Shown here: piece by piece, positions 20,093 to 28,643 of the stretch
Layout: every line of letters begins with the position of its first letter
Position numbering within the stretch: position 1 is the first letter of the stretch
Origin: Sphingomonas sp. CBMAI 2297
GTDB lineage: Bacteria > Pseudomonadota > Alphaproteobacteria > Sphingomonadales > Sphingomonadaceae
DNA length: 64,000 nt
Reading direction: 5' to 3'
NCBI RefSeq assembly: GCF_029870595.1
Contig: NZ_JAPDIR010000007.1
Location: 1-64,000, forward strand
Notes under the pieces: model-generated
What the model saw: only the letters and a program-made list of their open reading frames with translations
Told to the model about the DNA's origin: nothing
Databases searched by the model: none
Made by a program: the position numbers and the translations under genes

Positions 20093-20127
20093 ATAGGTCA
20101 GGTCCTGGAGGGCCTGACATGACCTAT
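20093..20127. promoter_or_regulatory. Palindromic operator over the antitoxin start codon
   Basis: ATAGGTCA at 20093-20100 and TGACCTAT at 20120-20127 are perfect 8-bp inverted repeats. A second, nested pair lies inside (TCAGG with CCTGA). The right half includes the ATG of the antitoxin gene. VapB-type antitoxins normally repress their own operon through palindromes at the promoter, so this is a strong candidate autoregulatory site. Confidence 0.6.
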
Positions 20128-20364
20128 CATGCCAAGGTGATCGCCGGCGGCAAGATCGTCATCCCCGCGGAGCTGCGCCGCGAGCTTGGGATCAAGGACG
20201 GGGATGTGCTGGTGCTCGATCGCGCCGCCGATGGCTCGCTCGCGATCAGGACGCATATGCAGGTCATCCGGGAGGGGCAGCAGAAGCTCCGCGCGATGAT
20301 CACGCATCCTTTCACGGTGGATGATTTCATTGCCGACAAGCGTGCGGAGGCCGAACGCGAATAA
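20119..20364 (+). CDS. vapB: AbrB/MazE/SpoVT-type antitoxin
   Basis: This 81-residue protein has an N-terminal swapped-hairpin DNA-binding domain (VIAGGKIVIPAELRRELGIK, then DGDVLVLDRAADGSLAIRT) and a C-terminal helical region ending VDDFIADKRAEAERE, which would bind and block the toxin. Its stop overlaps the toxin ATG (TAATG), the usual coupling for toxin-antitoxin pairs. The VapB name is by partner type. Confidence 0.88.
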   Translation: MTYHAKVIAGGKIVIPAELRRELGIKDGDVLVLDRAADGSLAIRTHMQVIREGQQKLRAMITHPFTVDDFIADKRAEAERE

Positions 20365-20741
20365 TGTTCGTCCTTGACGCCTCCGTGCTTCTCGCCCTGA
20401 TGCTCGGGGAATCGGGCACCGAACAGGTGGCCGCCGCGGTTCGCGGGGCTGAGATATCGATCGTCAATCTATGCGAGGTGGTCACCAAATTGGCGGAAGG
20501 CGGCGCTGACCCGGATGCAGTATATGGGATCGCGGTTTCCTATGGGGTTCGCGTCCAGGCCTTTCGCGAGGCGCATGCCATAGAGGTTGCGAGATTGCGC
20601 CCGCTCACCAGGCATCTCGGCCTGTCGCTCGGGGATCGGACGTGCCTGGCGCAAGGCAGATTCAGTGCATTGCCGATCCTCACCGCAGACGCCCGGATGG
20701 CGTCCGCCGATATCGGCCTCGACATCCGCATGATCCGCTGA
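20364..20741 (+). CDS. vapC: PIN-domain ribonuclease toxin, VapC type
   Basis: This 125-residue PIN-domain protein begins MFVLDASVLLALMLGESGTE with the first catalytic Asp at position 5. Later acids lie in NLCEVVTKLAEGG, LSLGDRTCLAQ and LTADARMASAD. VapC toxins cleave specific RNAs, often initiator tRNA or rRNA; the target here is unknown. All expected acids are present, so it appears intact. Confidence 0.9.
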   Translation: MFVLDASVLLALMLGESGTEQVAAAVRGAEISIVNLCEVVTKLAEGGADPDAVYGIAVSYGVRVQAFREAHAIEVARLRPLTRHLGLSLGDRTCLAQGRFSALPILTADARMASADIGLDIRMIR

Positions 20742-20743
20742 CC

Positions 20744-21646
20744 ATGGCGCGTGCCACTCCGATCCTCGCGGCCCTGCTCGCCGCCTGTGCCGGCATCGCG
20801 CTCTATTCGATCATGGACGCGGTGATGAAGGAGCTTGGCCTCGCCATCGGCGCCTATGCCGCGCTGTTCTGGCGGCTCGTCGCCGGCGTGGCGATCATGA
20901 CGCCGCTCTTCGCCTTCGGCCGGCCGCGCCTGCCCGCGCGGCGCGTGCTCGCGATCCATGCGGTCCGCAGCGCGGTGATCGCGGTGATGGCGATCGCCTT
21001 CTTCTGGGGGATCGTGCGCGTGCCGCTGGCCGAGGCGATCGCGCTCACCTTCATCGCGCCGCTGATCGCGCTCGGCCTCGCCGCGATCTTCCTGAAGGAG
21101 AAGATCGGCGCGCGCTCGATCCTCGGCTCGCTGCTCGGGCTGGTCGGAGTCGGCATCATCCTGGCCGGCCAGCTGGGCGCGCCGCATCGGCCCGATTCGG
21201 GGCTCGGCATGGCGGCGGTGCTCGTGTCGGCGGTGTTCTACGCGGTCAACCTCGTCATCGCGCGCCACCAGGCGCAGCGGGCCGGGCCGATCGAGATCGC
21301 CTTCTTCCAGAACTGGTTCATCCTCGCCCTGTTCGCGCTGCCGGCGCCCTGGCTGCTGGTGACGCCGGCGGCGGGGCAATGGCCGCTGGTCGTGCTCGCC
21401 GCCGCGCTGGCGATCACCTCGCTGCTGCTGCTTTCCTGGGCCTATGCGCGGGCGGAAGCGCAGGTGCTGCTCACGGTCGAATATACCGCCTTTGTCTGGG
21501 CGGCGATCATGGGATGGCTGTTCTTCCGCGAGCCGCTTACGCTGGTCACCATCGCCGGCACCTTGCTGATCGTCGCGGGATGCTGGATGGCGGCGCGCAG
21601 CCGGCCCGGCATCGCCGAGCCCGAAGTGGAGCCCGCACTGTTATGA
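20744..21646 (+). CDS. EamA/DMT-superfamily membrane transporter
   Basis: This 300-residue permease has about ten membrane helices in two EamA repeats: residues 1-140 (IALYSIMDAVMKELGLAIGA .. LTFIAPLIALGLAAIFLKEK) and residues 150-290 (VFYAVNLVIARHQAQ .. VEYTAFVWAAIMGWLFFREP). The EK and EP ends of the repeats are typical. The substrate is unknown. It begins two bases after the vapC stop and its own stop overlaps the GNAT gene (ATGA). Confidence 0.88.
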   Translation: MARATPILAALLAACAGIALYSIMDAVMKELGLAIGAYAALFWRLVAGVAIMTPLFAFGRPRLPARRVLAIHAVRSAVIAVMAIAFFWGIVRVPLAEAIALTFIAPLIALGLAAIFLKEKIGARSILGSLLGLVGVGIILAGQLGAPHRPDSGLGMAAVLVSAVFYAVNLVIARHQAQRAGPIEIAFFQNWFILALFALPAPWLLVTPAAGQWPLVVLAAALAITSLLLLSWAYARAEAQVLLTVEYTAFVWAAIMGWLFFREPLTLVTIAGTLLIVAGCWMAARSRPGIAEPEVEPALL

Positions 21647-22116
21647 TCGCCATCCGCACCGCCGCCCCGGACGATGTCCCGCTGATCCTCGATCTCGTCC
21701 GCGAGCTCGCAGTCTATGAGCGCGAGCCCGATGCCGTGGTGGCGACCGAGGCGATGCTGCACGATGCGCTGTTCGCGCGCCGCGTCGCCGAGAGCCTGAT
21801 CGCGGAGCTGGACGGCAGGCCCGTCGGCTTCGCGCTGTTCTTCCACAATTTCTCGACCTGGACGGGCAAGCCCGGCATCTATCTCGAGGATCTGTACGTC
21901 ACGCCCGGCGCGCGCGGCGCGGGGGCGGGCAAGGCGCTGCTCCGGCATCTTGCCGGCATCGCGCTGGACCGGGATTGCGGCCGTTTCGAATGGGCGGTGC
22001 TCGACTGGAACACGCCGGCGATCGATTTCTACCGGGCGATGGGCGCGCAGGCGATGGAGGAATGGACCGTGCAGCGCGTCACCGGCGATGCGCTCGTGGC
22101 GCTGGCGGGGCGCTGA
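21643..22116 (+). CDS. GNAT N-acetyltransferase, spermidine/thialysine type
   Basis: This 157-residue protein has the acetyl-CoA-binding motif A (YLEDLYVTPGARGAGAGKAL) and the downstream FEWAVLDWNTPAIDFYRAMG segment. The HNFSTWTGKPGIYLEDLYV wording is that of the SSAT (diamine or thialysine N-acetyltransferase) subgroup, so a polyamine-like or aminothiol substrate is plausible but unproven. It is coupled to the upstream permease. Confidence 0.88.
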   Translation: MIAIRTAAPDDVPLILDLVRELAVYEREPDAVVATEAMLHDALFARRVAESLIAELDGRPVGFALFFHNFSTWTGKPGIYLEDLYVTPGARGAGAGKALLRHLAGIALDRDCGRFEWAVLDWNTPAIDFYRAMGAQAMEEWTVQRVTGDALVALAGR

Positions 22117-22165
22117 GCATGGCGCGCGGGTTCTCGGGCCGGCGGTGCGATAGCGGGAGACTCTG

Positions 22166-22522
22166 ATGGCGGTGGACCAGAGCCTGGTCGAATGGGTCAA
22201 GGAGGCGATGGAGCCGGTCGGCACCGTCACGTCCAAGCGGCTGTTCGGCGGCGCGGCGCTCTATCTGGACGGGCTGGCCTTCGCGATCCTCGCCTTCGAT
22301 GCGCTATGGTTCAAGGCGGATGCGGAAAGCGCGGCGGATTGGGGCGATGCCGAGCGGTTCTCGGTCACGCGCGAGGACGGCAAGGTCCAGTCGCTCAACT
22401 ATCGCCGGGCACCCGACGAGACCTATGACGATGCCGATGCGCTGCGCCGCTGGGGATTGCTGGCGGTCGAGGCCGCCAGGCGCGCGCCGCCGAAAAAGCC
22501 GAAGTCCCGGAAGCGGGCCTAG
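22166..22522 (+). CDS. TfoX/Sxy N-terminal domain protein
   Basis: This 118-residue protein is a single TfoX N-terminal domain (VTSKRLFGGAALYLDGLAFA .. LWFKADAES .. YRRAPDETYDDADALRRW) with a Lys-rich C-terminus. In gammaproteobacteria TfoX/Sxy activates competence genes together with CRP, but stand-alone N-domains in alphaproteobacteria have no known role. It ends shortly before a symmetrical hairpin. Confidence 0.85.
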   Translation: MAVDQSLVEWVKEAMEPVGTVTSKRLFGGAALYLDGLAFAILAFDALWFKADAESAADWGDAERFSVTREDGKVQSLNYRRAPDETYDDADALRRWGLLAVEAARRAPPKKPKSRKRA

Positions 22523-22562
22523 GGCCGGGACCATATTCTGCTTGGTCGCCTCTGTTGGCCAT

Positions 22563-22590
22563 CGTCATCCCCGCCCCGGCGGGGATGACG
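22563..22590. terminator. Palindrome between convergent genes, possible bidirectional terminator
   Basis: CGTCATCCCCGC pairs perfectly with GCGGGGATGACG around a short CCCG loop. It lies between the convergent TfoX-N and lipoprotein genes. The ends match the GTCATCCC palindromes seen elsewhere in the window, so it may be a repeat element acting as a terminator. There is no clear U-tract. Confidence 0.55.
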
Positions 22591-22600
22591 GGCAGGCGGG

Positions 22601-23155
22601 CTAGGGCAGCGCGTTCACGTTCGCCGGGGTGCAGGGATCGAGGAACTTGGGCGCCGGCCCGGGATCGCGCGCCAGCAGCACGCTCTCGCCCGAGGCGCTC
22701 TTGTAGAGCAGGTTCATCTGGGCCGTCTTGAGCGCGGTGGGATCGTCGCTCGGCAGGTTGATCACCACCCGCCCCAGCGATCCCGAGGTCGTGCCCTTGG
22801 GGACCAGCTTGGGCACGGCATTCCCCGTCAGCAGATAGGTGAACGAGGCGCCGGGCGTGCCCGGCACCGTGTTGCCCTTGGAATCGCCATTGGCGAAGAG
22901 CTTGGCCGGATCGAAGTTGAAGTCCTTCGCCCCCGAGGCTTTGTTCTCGATCGAGACGATGTCGTAGAACAGGAACATGCCCGAGCCTGCGGACGTGGTC
23001 GTATGCGGCGAGCCGGTGGGATTGCTGTCGAACAGATAGCAGTTCGCCGGCTGGCGATAATGCAGGATCACCGTGTTCTGGCATCCGGCCAGGAATATGC
23101 TTCCGACGGAACCGATAAATATCGCACGAATATTGGCGTGGAGTTGCAGCATCAT
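22601..23155 (-). CDS. Hypothetical lipoprotein
   Basis: This 184-residue protein has a signal sequence with a lipobox (FIGSVGSIFLAGCQNTV), placing the acylated cysteine near residue 25. The mature part is unrecognised and includes FLFYDIVSIENKA and a proline-rich C-terminus with two possible disulfide cysteines. ATG is followed directly by another ATG, so the start could be one codon later. A 157-bp region separates it from the DUF1345 gene upstream. Confidence 0.72.
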   Translation of the reverse strand: MMLQLHANIRAIFIGSVGSIFLAGCQNTVILHYRQPANCYLFDSNPTGSPHTTTSAGSGMFLFYDIVSIENKASGAKDFNFDPAKLFANGDSKGNTVPGTPGASFTYLLTGNAVPKLVPKGTTSGSLGRVVINLPSDDPTALKTAQMNLLYKSASGESVLLARDPGPAPKFLDPCTPANVNALP

Positions 23156-23312
23156 CTGCCTCCTTCAAGAGAAGATAGGAAAGCCGACTCGCGCCCGAAG
23201 GAAAGATGTTATCTCCGCTCGCAACTGTCTTGCGAAGTCGAATAAGAGACCGATTCGGATACTTGTGATATGGCCGGTGCGCTGTCGGCCAAGGGCAAGC
23301 CGACCAGCAAAC

Positions 23313-23966
23313 CTAGCCCCCGCCCAGCACGTTGATGCTGAAGGCGATGATGCCCAGGTTGAACACGAATGCGGCAAGGCAGTGCGCGGTCACCACGCGC
23401 CGGATGCGGCGGCTGGTGATGTTCATGTCGCTGGTCTGGAAGGTCATGCCCAGGCAGAAGGAGAAATAGACGAAGTCCCAGTAATCGGGATCGGGCGTTT
23501 CCGGAAAGGTCACGCCGCCGCTGTCGCCGGCACCCTCGGCCTTTTCCGAATAGAAGAGATGCGCATAGTGCAGCGCATAGATCATGTTGCTGAAGGTCCA
23601 GCAGAGCGCCAGCGTGCCGATGATCAGGGCCAGCGCCCAGTCCTGCGCGCGCTCCTTCTCCATCAGCTCGCTGGCGACCGCCGCCAGGATCACCAGGCTC
23701 ACCAGGCCGGTGATGACGAGCAGCAGGAAGCGGTTGCCGTCGTTGCGCTTGGCGGATCGGCGCATCCCCTCGGCTTCCTGCCGGAACAGCGGGGCGATCG
23801 CGACGAGGAAGGTGACCGCGCCAATGTCGAACCCGGTCATCAGCCCGAAGCGCAGGCCGAGCAGCGGAATGGCGAGCCAGCTGGCGGCCAGCGTGACTGC
23901 GAGGAACAGCAGGAAGCGCGGCGGCGCGACGAGGTTGCCGATGCCCCGATGGTGTCGTTTCGTCAT
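23313..23966 (-). CDS. DUF1345 family membrane protein
   Basis: This 217-residue protein has about five membrane helices and the recognisable DUF1345 C-terminal half: YALHYAHLFYSEKAEG, PDPDYWDFVYFSFCLGMTFQ, then TSDMNITSRRIRRVV. The function of DUF1345 is unknown. The start overlaps the stop of the upstream membrane gene (ATGA), so the two genes are cotranslated. Confidence 0.88.
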   Translation of the reverse strand: MTKRHHRGIGNLVAPPRFLLFLAVTLAASWLAIPLLGLRFGLMTGFDIGAVTFLVAIAPLFRQEAEGMRRSAKRNDGNRFLLLVITGLVSLVILAAVASELMEKERAQDWALALIIGTLALCWTFSNMIYALHYAHLFYSEKAEGAGDSGGVTFPETPDPDYWDFVYFSFCLGMTFQTSDMNITSRRIRRVVTAHCLAAFVFNLGIIAFSINVLGGG

Positions 23967-24604
23967 GGTCGTCGTACCCAGCGCGGACGGATCGATCCGA
24001 TGGCGGCCAGCGCGAGCAGCGCCATCCAGGCATAGCGGTGGCCCAGCATCATCATGGGGTCGTGGGGCGCGCGGAACAGGAACCAGAGCGAGGCGAGGCC
24101 GCCCCCGGCGAGCGGCAGCGCGGCGATCTTCCCGATCGGCGTTCCGCGCCAGGCGAGCGCCGCGAGCAGCAGCGAACCGATCCCGAGCAGCGCGAATTTG
24201 GGACGCACCGTGAAGAACAAGGCGCCGAACAGATCGGGCGGGTTCTGCCAGTGGTTCGCCAGCTGGAGGAGGATCAGCCCCTCGATCTCGTCAAGCAGCG
24301 CCCCGGCCAGCAGCACCGCGATCGCGATCCGCGAGAGCCGGCGCGCGTCTCCGCCCAGCGCCTGGGCGCCGAGCGCGAGGAACGCGGCATAGGCGGGGAT
24401 GAAGGCCAGTGCGTCCCACCAGCTCGCGCGGATCTGCGCGGCCTGGAACGCGCCGGAACAGGAAGGCGGGCCGAACAGTTCGGCCAGCTGGGCGGGGCTT
24501 CGCACCAGTTCGAATGCGATGATCGGCCCCGCGCCATAAGTGGGCCCGCAGGCGGGAACGAGCGGAAAGCCCGTCGACGCCGCGAGCGTCGCCAGCCCGG
24601 CCAC
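23963..24604 (-). CDS. Hypothetical multi-helix membrane protein
   Basis: The protein has roughly six hydrophobic segments and about 213 residues from a GTG start at 24604. The start is uncertain: the only upstream ATG codons in frame lie inside ppa, and a CTG directly overlapping the ppa stop is also possible. Two early cysteines (ACGPTYG, PPSCSG) and the HDPMMMLGHRYAWM segment stand out. No family was recognised. It lies between ppa and the DUF1345 gene on one strand. Confidence 0.65.
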   Translation of the reverse strand: MAGLATLAASTGFPLVPACGPTYGAGPIIAFELVRSPAQLAELFGPPSCSGAFQAAQIRASWWDALAFIPAYAAFLALGAQALGGDARRLSRIAIAVLLAGALLDEIEGLILLQLANHWQNPPDLFGALFFTVRPKFALLGIGSLLLAALAWRGTPIGKIAALPLAGGGLASLWFLFRAPHDPMMMLGHRYAWMALLALAAIGSIRPRWVRRP

Positions 24605-24633
24605 TGCGCACAGTCGCCAGGCCAGCGCGCCGG

Positions 24634-25182
24634 TCAGGCGGCCTCGGCCTCCTTGGCCTTCTTCGCGGCTTCGATCGCCTCGATCACGATCTTGCGTGCC
24701 TCTTCCGCATCGCCCCATTGGCCGATGCGCACCCACTTCTCGGACTCCAGGTCCTTGTAGTGCTTGAAGAAATGCTCGATCTGCTGGAGCACGATCGAGG
24801 GCAGGTCCTGCCGCTCGCCAATGTCCGAATAATAAGGGAAGGTGCTGTCCACCGGCACGCAGACGAGCTTCTCGTCGCCGCCGGCCTCGTCCTCGAGCTT
24901 GAGCACGCCGATCGGGCGGGCGCGGACGACGCAGCCCGGCACGAAGGGCGAGCGCGCGATGACGAGCGCGTCGAGCGGATCGCCGTCGGGCGAAAGCGTG
25001 TGCGGCACGAAGCCGTAATTCGCCGGGTAGCGCATCGGCGTGTGCAGGATCCGGTCGACGAACAGCGCGCCGCTCGCCTTGTCGAACTCATACTTCACCG
25101 GCTCGCCGCCGACGGGAACCTCGATGATCACGTTGAGGCTGTTCGGCGGATCGTCACCCACCGGAATCAAATCGATACGCAC
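24634..25182 (-). CDS. ppa: Inorganic pyrophosphatase
   Basis: This 182-residue family I soluble pyrophosphatase hydrolyses PPi to phosphate. The signature DGDPLDALVIARSPF is at about residues 65-80, with further metal and phosphate contacts in YEFDKASGALFVDRILHTPM and YGFVPHTL. C-terminal FFKHYKDLESEKWVRIGQW is typical. Length is normal. Confidence 0.97.
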   Translation of the reverse strand: MRIDLIPVGDDPPNSLNVIIEVPVGGEPVKYEFDKASGALFVDRILHTPMRYPANYGFVPHTLSPDGDPLDALVIARSPFVPGCVVRARPIGVLKLEDEAGGDEKLVCVPVDSTFPYYSDIGERQDLPSIVLQQIEHFFKHYKDLESEKWVRIGQWGDAEEARKIVIEAIEAAKKAKEAEAA

Positions 25183-25224
25183 GCTATGCTTTCCTTAAGC
25201 TGGGCGGTTGCGCCCCCCAGGCCG

Positions 25225-27117
25225 TTATTTCGGCTGGAGGAGCTTATCCAGGCCAGCCTCTCCTTCGGTTGTTTTCTCGAGGTGCGGATAGCGCAGGCCG
25301 CCATGATAGTCGATGGCCACGTCGCGATAGCGCGCGCCGCGCTTCAGGGTGAGCCGGATCGGCTCCTTCGTGCCCTTGGCCGCCTTCACGGCATCCTTCA
25401 GCTTGTCGCCGGTATAGGCCTGGCCGTTCACCGCGATGACCTCGTCGGCGAGCGTGATGCCAGCGTCGAAGGCGGGGCTGCCCCACATCACGCCCGAAAT
25501 GCCCTTGGGGCCGATCGCCAGGCCCAGCGAGAAGGAAAGGTCGGTGGCGGTCTTCGGCGTCGCCTTGTTGGGATGCTCGGTATAGACCAGCTTGTAGCCG
25601 TTGCGCTCGAAGCCCTTCAGCGGCGCCCGCTCGGAAACCTGGTTCACCCGCTCGTCGAGGAATTTCTTCCAGTCCCAGGGCACGACCTGGTTGAGCGTCG
25701 CCGCCACGTCGTCGAAAGTGTAGGTCAGCTCGCCATAGTCGCCGTCGCGCCCGCCGAAGAAGATACGGGCGAAATCGTCGATCGACTTGGTGCCGCCGGA
25801 TTTCTCGCGGAGGATGGAATCGGCTTCCATCCAGACCATCAGGCCCTCGTTGTAATAATCCTCGCTGCGCTGCCAGCTCACCCAGCCCTTCGGCGCGCGC
25901 GGGCTGATGACGGGATCGTTGGTGGTGTCGACCAGCGGGCGCCAGGTGCGGCCCTGGCGATTGTCGAGCGTGGCCGCGATGTTGGCATAGGCGTCGAGCG
26001 TGTCGGCCTTGCTCACCAGCCCCGAGCGCGCCTGGAAGACATAGCCCCAGAACTGGGTCTGCCCCTCATAGACCCATAGCAGCGAGCCGCGCATCGGCAC
26101 CCGATAGTCGGGGGTCCACAGGTCGGCGCCGCGGCGGAACTTGCCGTCCCAGCTATGGGTGTATTCGTGCGGGAGCAGGTTGCGGCTGGTCGCCTTCTCG
26201 TCCCATTTGGTGAAGAAGCCCAGGCCGGTGCCATTCTCCGAGCTGCGGTGATGCTCCACGCCGATCCCGCCCAGCTCGTCGCTGATCGAGAACAGGAAGC
26301 GGTAATGGTCGTAATGCTCGACGCCGAAGGTCTTCACGGCCTGGTCGACCAGGTTCTTGAGCTTGTCGACCTGCTCGGGCGTGGCGGCCAGTTCCTCGGG
26401 CGTGTCGGCATAGGTCTCGACCGAGACGCGGTCGGTGAGCTTGAGCTGGCGGTAATGGCGGCCGGCGAGCACCGGCGAGTCCATCAGCACGTCGTAATTG
26501 GTCTTGTCATAGGTGTAGACATTGCCGCTCACCTTGGCGTCCACCGCCGAGCTGGCGGTCCAGCCCTCGGGATAGGTCACCTTGGCCTGGATCGGCACGC
26601 GGCGGACGAAATAGCCGGCGGGATAGAGGCTGAGCGAGAAGAACTGCAGGCTCATCAGGTTGGGCGTCATCACGATGCGGCCCTGGTCCGCCACCGTGGC
26701 CGAGACGAAGTTGAAGTCGACGTCCAGCTTCTTCACCCCGGCCGGCACGTCGATATGGAAGGCGAAGACGTCGACTGGATCGCGCTTCCACGGGATCACC
26801 TTGCCGTTGCCGCGGATCACCAGGCCGCCCAGCTTCTCGATCTCGCCGCGCGGGCCGTGCTTGCCGGGGATCCATTTCGGATAGAGCAGCACCATGTGCC
26901 CGCTCTTCGCGACGGGGATCGTCTCCTTCACGGTGAAGATGCCGCGCGCCACGTCGGTCGCGTCGATGTCGAGCGTCAGCGTGCCCGGATAGGGGATGTC
27001 GCGCGCATCGGGGATGGTGTTGGGATAGGGCGCGGTCTGTGCCGGCGCCGAATTCTGGGCCAGGGCCGGGGCGGAGACGGAAGCGAGCAGGGCGGCTGCG
27101 GCGAGCGCACGGATCAT
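25225..27117 (-). CDS. M61 family metallopeptidase with PDZ domain (glycyl aminopeptidase-like)
   Basis: This 630-residue exported protein has a signal peptide (MIRALAAAALLASVSAPALA). The zinc motif HEYTHSWDGKF lies near residue 317, and the third ligand Glu is in LLWVYEGQTQFWG. A C-terminal PDZ domain (ISGVMWGSPAFDAGITLADE) follows. Family members cleave N-terminal glycine or small residues. It is followed by ppa on the same strand but is probably independently transcribed. A second, shorter M61 enzyme lies at 37801. Confidence 0.92.
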   Translation of the reverse strand: MIRALAAAALLASVSAPALAQNSAPAQTAPYPNTIPDARDIPYPGTLTLDIDATDVARGIFTVKETIPVAKSGHMVLLYPKWIPGKHGPRGEIEKLGGLVIRGNGKVIPWKRDPVDVFAFHIDVPAGVKKLDVDFNFVSATVADQGRIVMTPNLMSLQFFSLSLYPAGYFVRRVPIQAKVTYPEGWTASSAVDAKVSGNVYTYDKTNYDVLMDSPVLAGRHYRQLKLTDRVSVETYADTPEELAATPEQVDKLKNLVDQAVKTFGVEHYDHYRFLFSISDELGGIGVEHHRSSENGTGLGFFTKWDEKATSRNLLPHEYTHSWDGKFRRGADLWTPDYRVPMRGSLLWVYEGQTQFWGYVFQARSGLVSKADTLDAYANIAATLDNRQGRTWRPLVDTTNDPVISPRAPKGWVSWQRSEDYYNEGLMVWMEADSILREKSGGTKSIDDFARIFFGGRDGDYGELTYTFDDVAATLNQVVPWDWKKFLDERVNQVSERAPLKGFERNGYKLVYTEHPNKATPKTATDLSFSLGLAIGPKGISGVMWGSPAFDAGITLADEVIAVNGQAYTGDKLKDAVKAAKGTKEPIRLTLKRGARYRDVAIDYHGGLRYPHLEKTTEGEAGLDKLLQPK

Positions 27118-27180
27118 CGGTGGGGGCGACCTCTCTTCTGGAAGCGACAGGTCATAGGACCGCGCGGGCAGGCATGTAAA

Positions 27181-27213
27181 TCTCCCTCTCTCCGCCGGCG
27201 GGGGGAGGGAGGT
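27181..27213. repeat. Long imperfect GC/CT hairpin
   Basis: CTCCCTCTCTCCGCCGG is followed by its near-complement CGGCGGGGGGAGGGAG. The element lies between the divergent M61 and ICMT-like genes. It resembles the CCCTCCC/GGGAGGG hairpins flanking the DUF559 gene near 49 kb. It is probably a dispersed intergenic repeat. Confidence 0.55.
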
Positions 27214-27254
27214 GCTAACGGGACGCTAACCATTGGGCGCTAGTGGTTTCCGCC

Positions 27255-28553
27255 ATGTATCACGATCCCCAGCTGGCTGCCCGGGCCAAGGCCGATCCGC
27301 GCCCCCGCTCGGCGGTGAGCACCGGGGTGGGCATGGCCGGGCTCGCCGGCATGGCATTGTGGACGGCGATCGCCACCTTCTACCGGCTCGACGGGCCCTA
27401 TAGCGCGCTGGTCAACGTCGTCGCCTGCGCGGCGCCGATGGTGCTCTGGTCGGTGCTGGTCGACAAGGTGCATCTGAACCCCTCGACGGGCATCGACTGG
27501 TCCTCGAAGCGCACCCTGGCGGACACGCTCGACATCTCGATCACCAAGCTCACCGGCCTGTGGCTCACCTGGGGCGGGATCGCGCTGATCTATGCCACCT
27601 TCCCCTTCTGGTGGAGCGGGCGCACCGCCAATTTCGCCTGGTCGATCTGGTGCATCGAGATGGCGGCGCCGGCGCTGTTCCTGCTCTCCATCCCCTATGT
27701 GCTGTGGCTCGATCGCAAGCTGGTGCAGCCGCGGGACGGCGCCTGGCATCTCGGCGCCTGGCTGATGGGGCTGAAGGAGCCGATCGACCATGGCGCCATC
27801 CACAACCATCTGCGCAGCTGGGCGGTGAAGGGCTTCTTCCTGGCCTTCATGCTCTCGATCGTGCCGCCCAATTTCGCCGAGTTCGTCGGCTGGAACTTCG
27901 ATCGCATGTTCGATTCTCCGGCGGTGATCGCGAACTACTGCATCGCCTTCATGTTCGTGATCGACGTGGCCTTTGCCACCGCGGGCTATATCCTGACGAT
28001 GCGGCCGCTCGATTCGCACATCCGCACCGCCACCCCCTATGCGGCGGGCTGGACGGCGGCGCTGATCTGCTATCCGCCCTTCGTGCTGATGAACGAGGGC
28101 GGCGTGCTCGACTATCATGCCGGCAGCGCCGACTGGACCTGGTGGTTCGCCGGCCATCCCTGGATCCTGGGCGGGCTGGGCGCGGTGCTGGTGGTGCTGA
28201 CCGGCATCTATGCCTGGGCGACGATCGCGTTCGGCCTGCGCTTCTCGAACCTGACGCATCGCGGCATCCTCACCCATGGCCCCTATGCCTGGAGCCGCCA
28301 TCCCGCCTATCTCTCCAAGAACCTGTTCTGGTGGCTCTCCGGCCTGCCCTTCCTCGCCACCACCGGCTGGATGGAGGGGCTGCGCAACGCCGCGATCATG
28401 GCGGTGGTGAGCGGTATCTATTACTGGCGCGCCCGCACCGAGGAGCAGCATCTGGGCTCGGATCCGGCATATCAGGAATATAGCGCCTGGATGCGGCGCA
28501 ACGCGCCCGTGCCCCGGTTCTTCGCATGGGTGGGGGGCAAGGTTCGCGGCTAA
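27255..28553 (+). CDS. Isoprenylcysteine carboxyl methyltransferase-like membrane protein
   Basis: This 432-residue protein has about nine membrane helices. The C-terminal segment GPYAWSRHPAYLSKNLFWWL, followed by YYWRARTEEQHLGSDPAYQEY, is the SAM-binding signature of the ICMT/PEMT family. The long N-terminal half (about 300 residues) is extra compared with minimal bacterial ICMT-like proteins. The substrate is unknown. ATG 27255 was chosen over an in-frame GTG four codons earlier. Confidence 0.8.
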   Translation: MYHDPQLAARAKADPRPRSAVSTGVGMAGLAGMALWTAIATFYRLDGPYSALVNVVACAAPMVLWSVLVDKVHLNPSTGIDWSSKRTLADTLDISITKLTGLWLTWGGIALIYATFPFWWSGRTANFAWSIWCIEMAAPALFLLSIPYVLWLDRKLVQPRDGAWHLGAWLMGLKEPIDHGAIHNHLRSWAVKGFFLAFMLSIVPPNFAEFVGWNFDRMFDSPAVIANYCIAFMFVIDVAFATAGYILTMRPLDSHIRTATPYAAGWTAALICYPPFVLMNEGGVLDYHAGSADWTWWFAGHPWILGGLGAVLVVLTGIYAWATIAFGLRFSNLTHRGILTHGPYAWSRHPAYLSKNLFWWLSGLPFLATTGWMEGLRNAAIMAVVSGIYYWRARTEEQHLGSDPAYQEYSAWMRRNAPVPRFFAWVGGKVRG

Positions 28554-28555
28554 TC

Positions 28556-28637
28556 CGTCATCCCGGCGAAAGGCGGGATCTCGTGCGGCTCTTGTCCCGC
28601 GCCTTTGCCTGAGATCCCGGCTTTCGCCGGGATGACG
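28556..28637 (-). repeat. 82-bp dispersed double-palindrome repeat, copy 2 (inverted)
   Basis: This is the reverse-oriented counterpart of the element at 323-404 and has exactly the same length. It carries CCCGGCGAAAGCCGGG at one end, the shared GGCGCGGGAC spacer, and CCCGCCTTTCGCCGGG at the other end. It sits between the convergent ICMT-like and rsmE genes. Confidence 0.8.
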
Positions 28638-28643
28638 ACTGCG

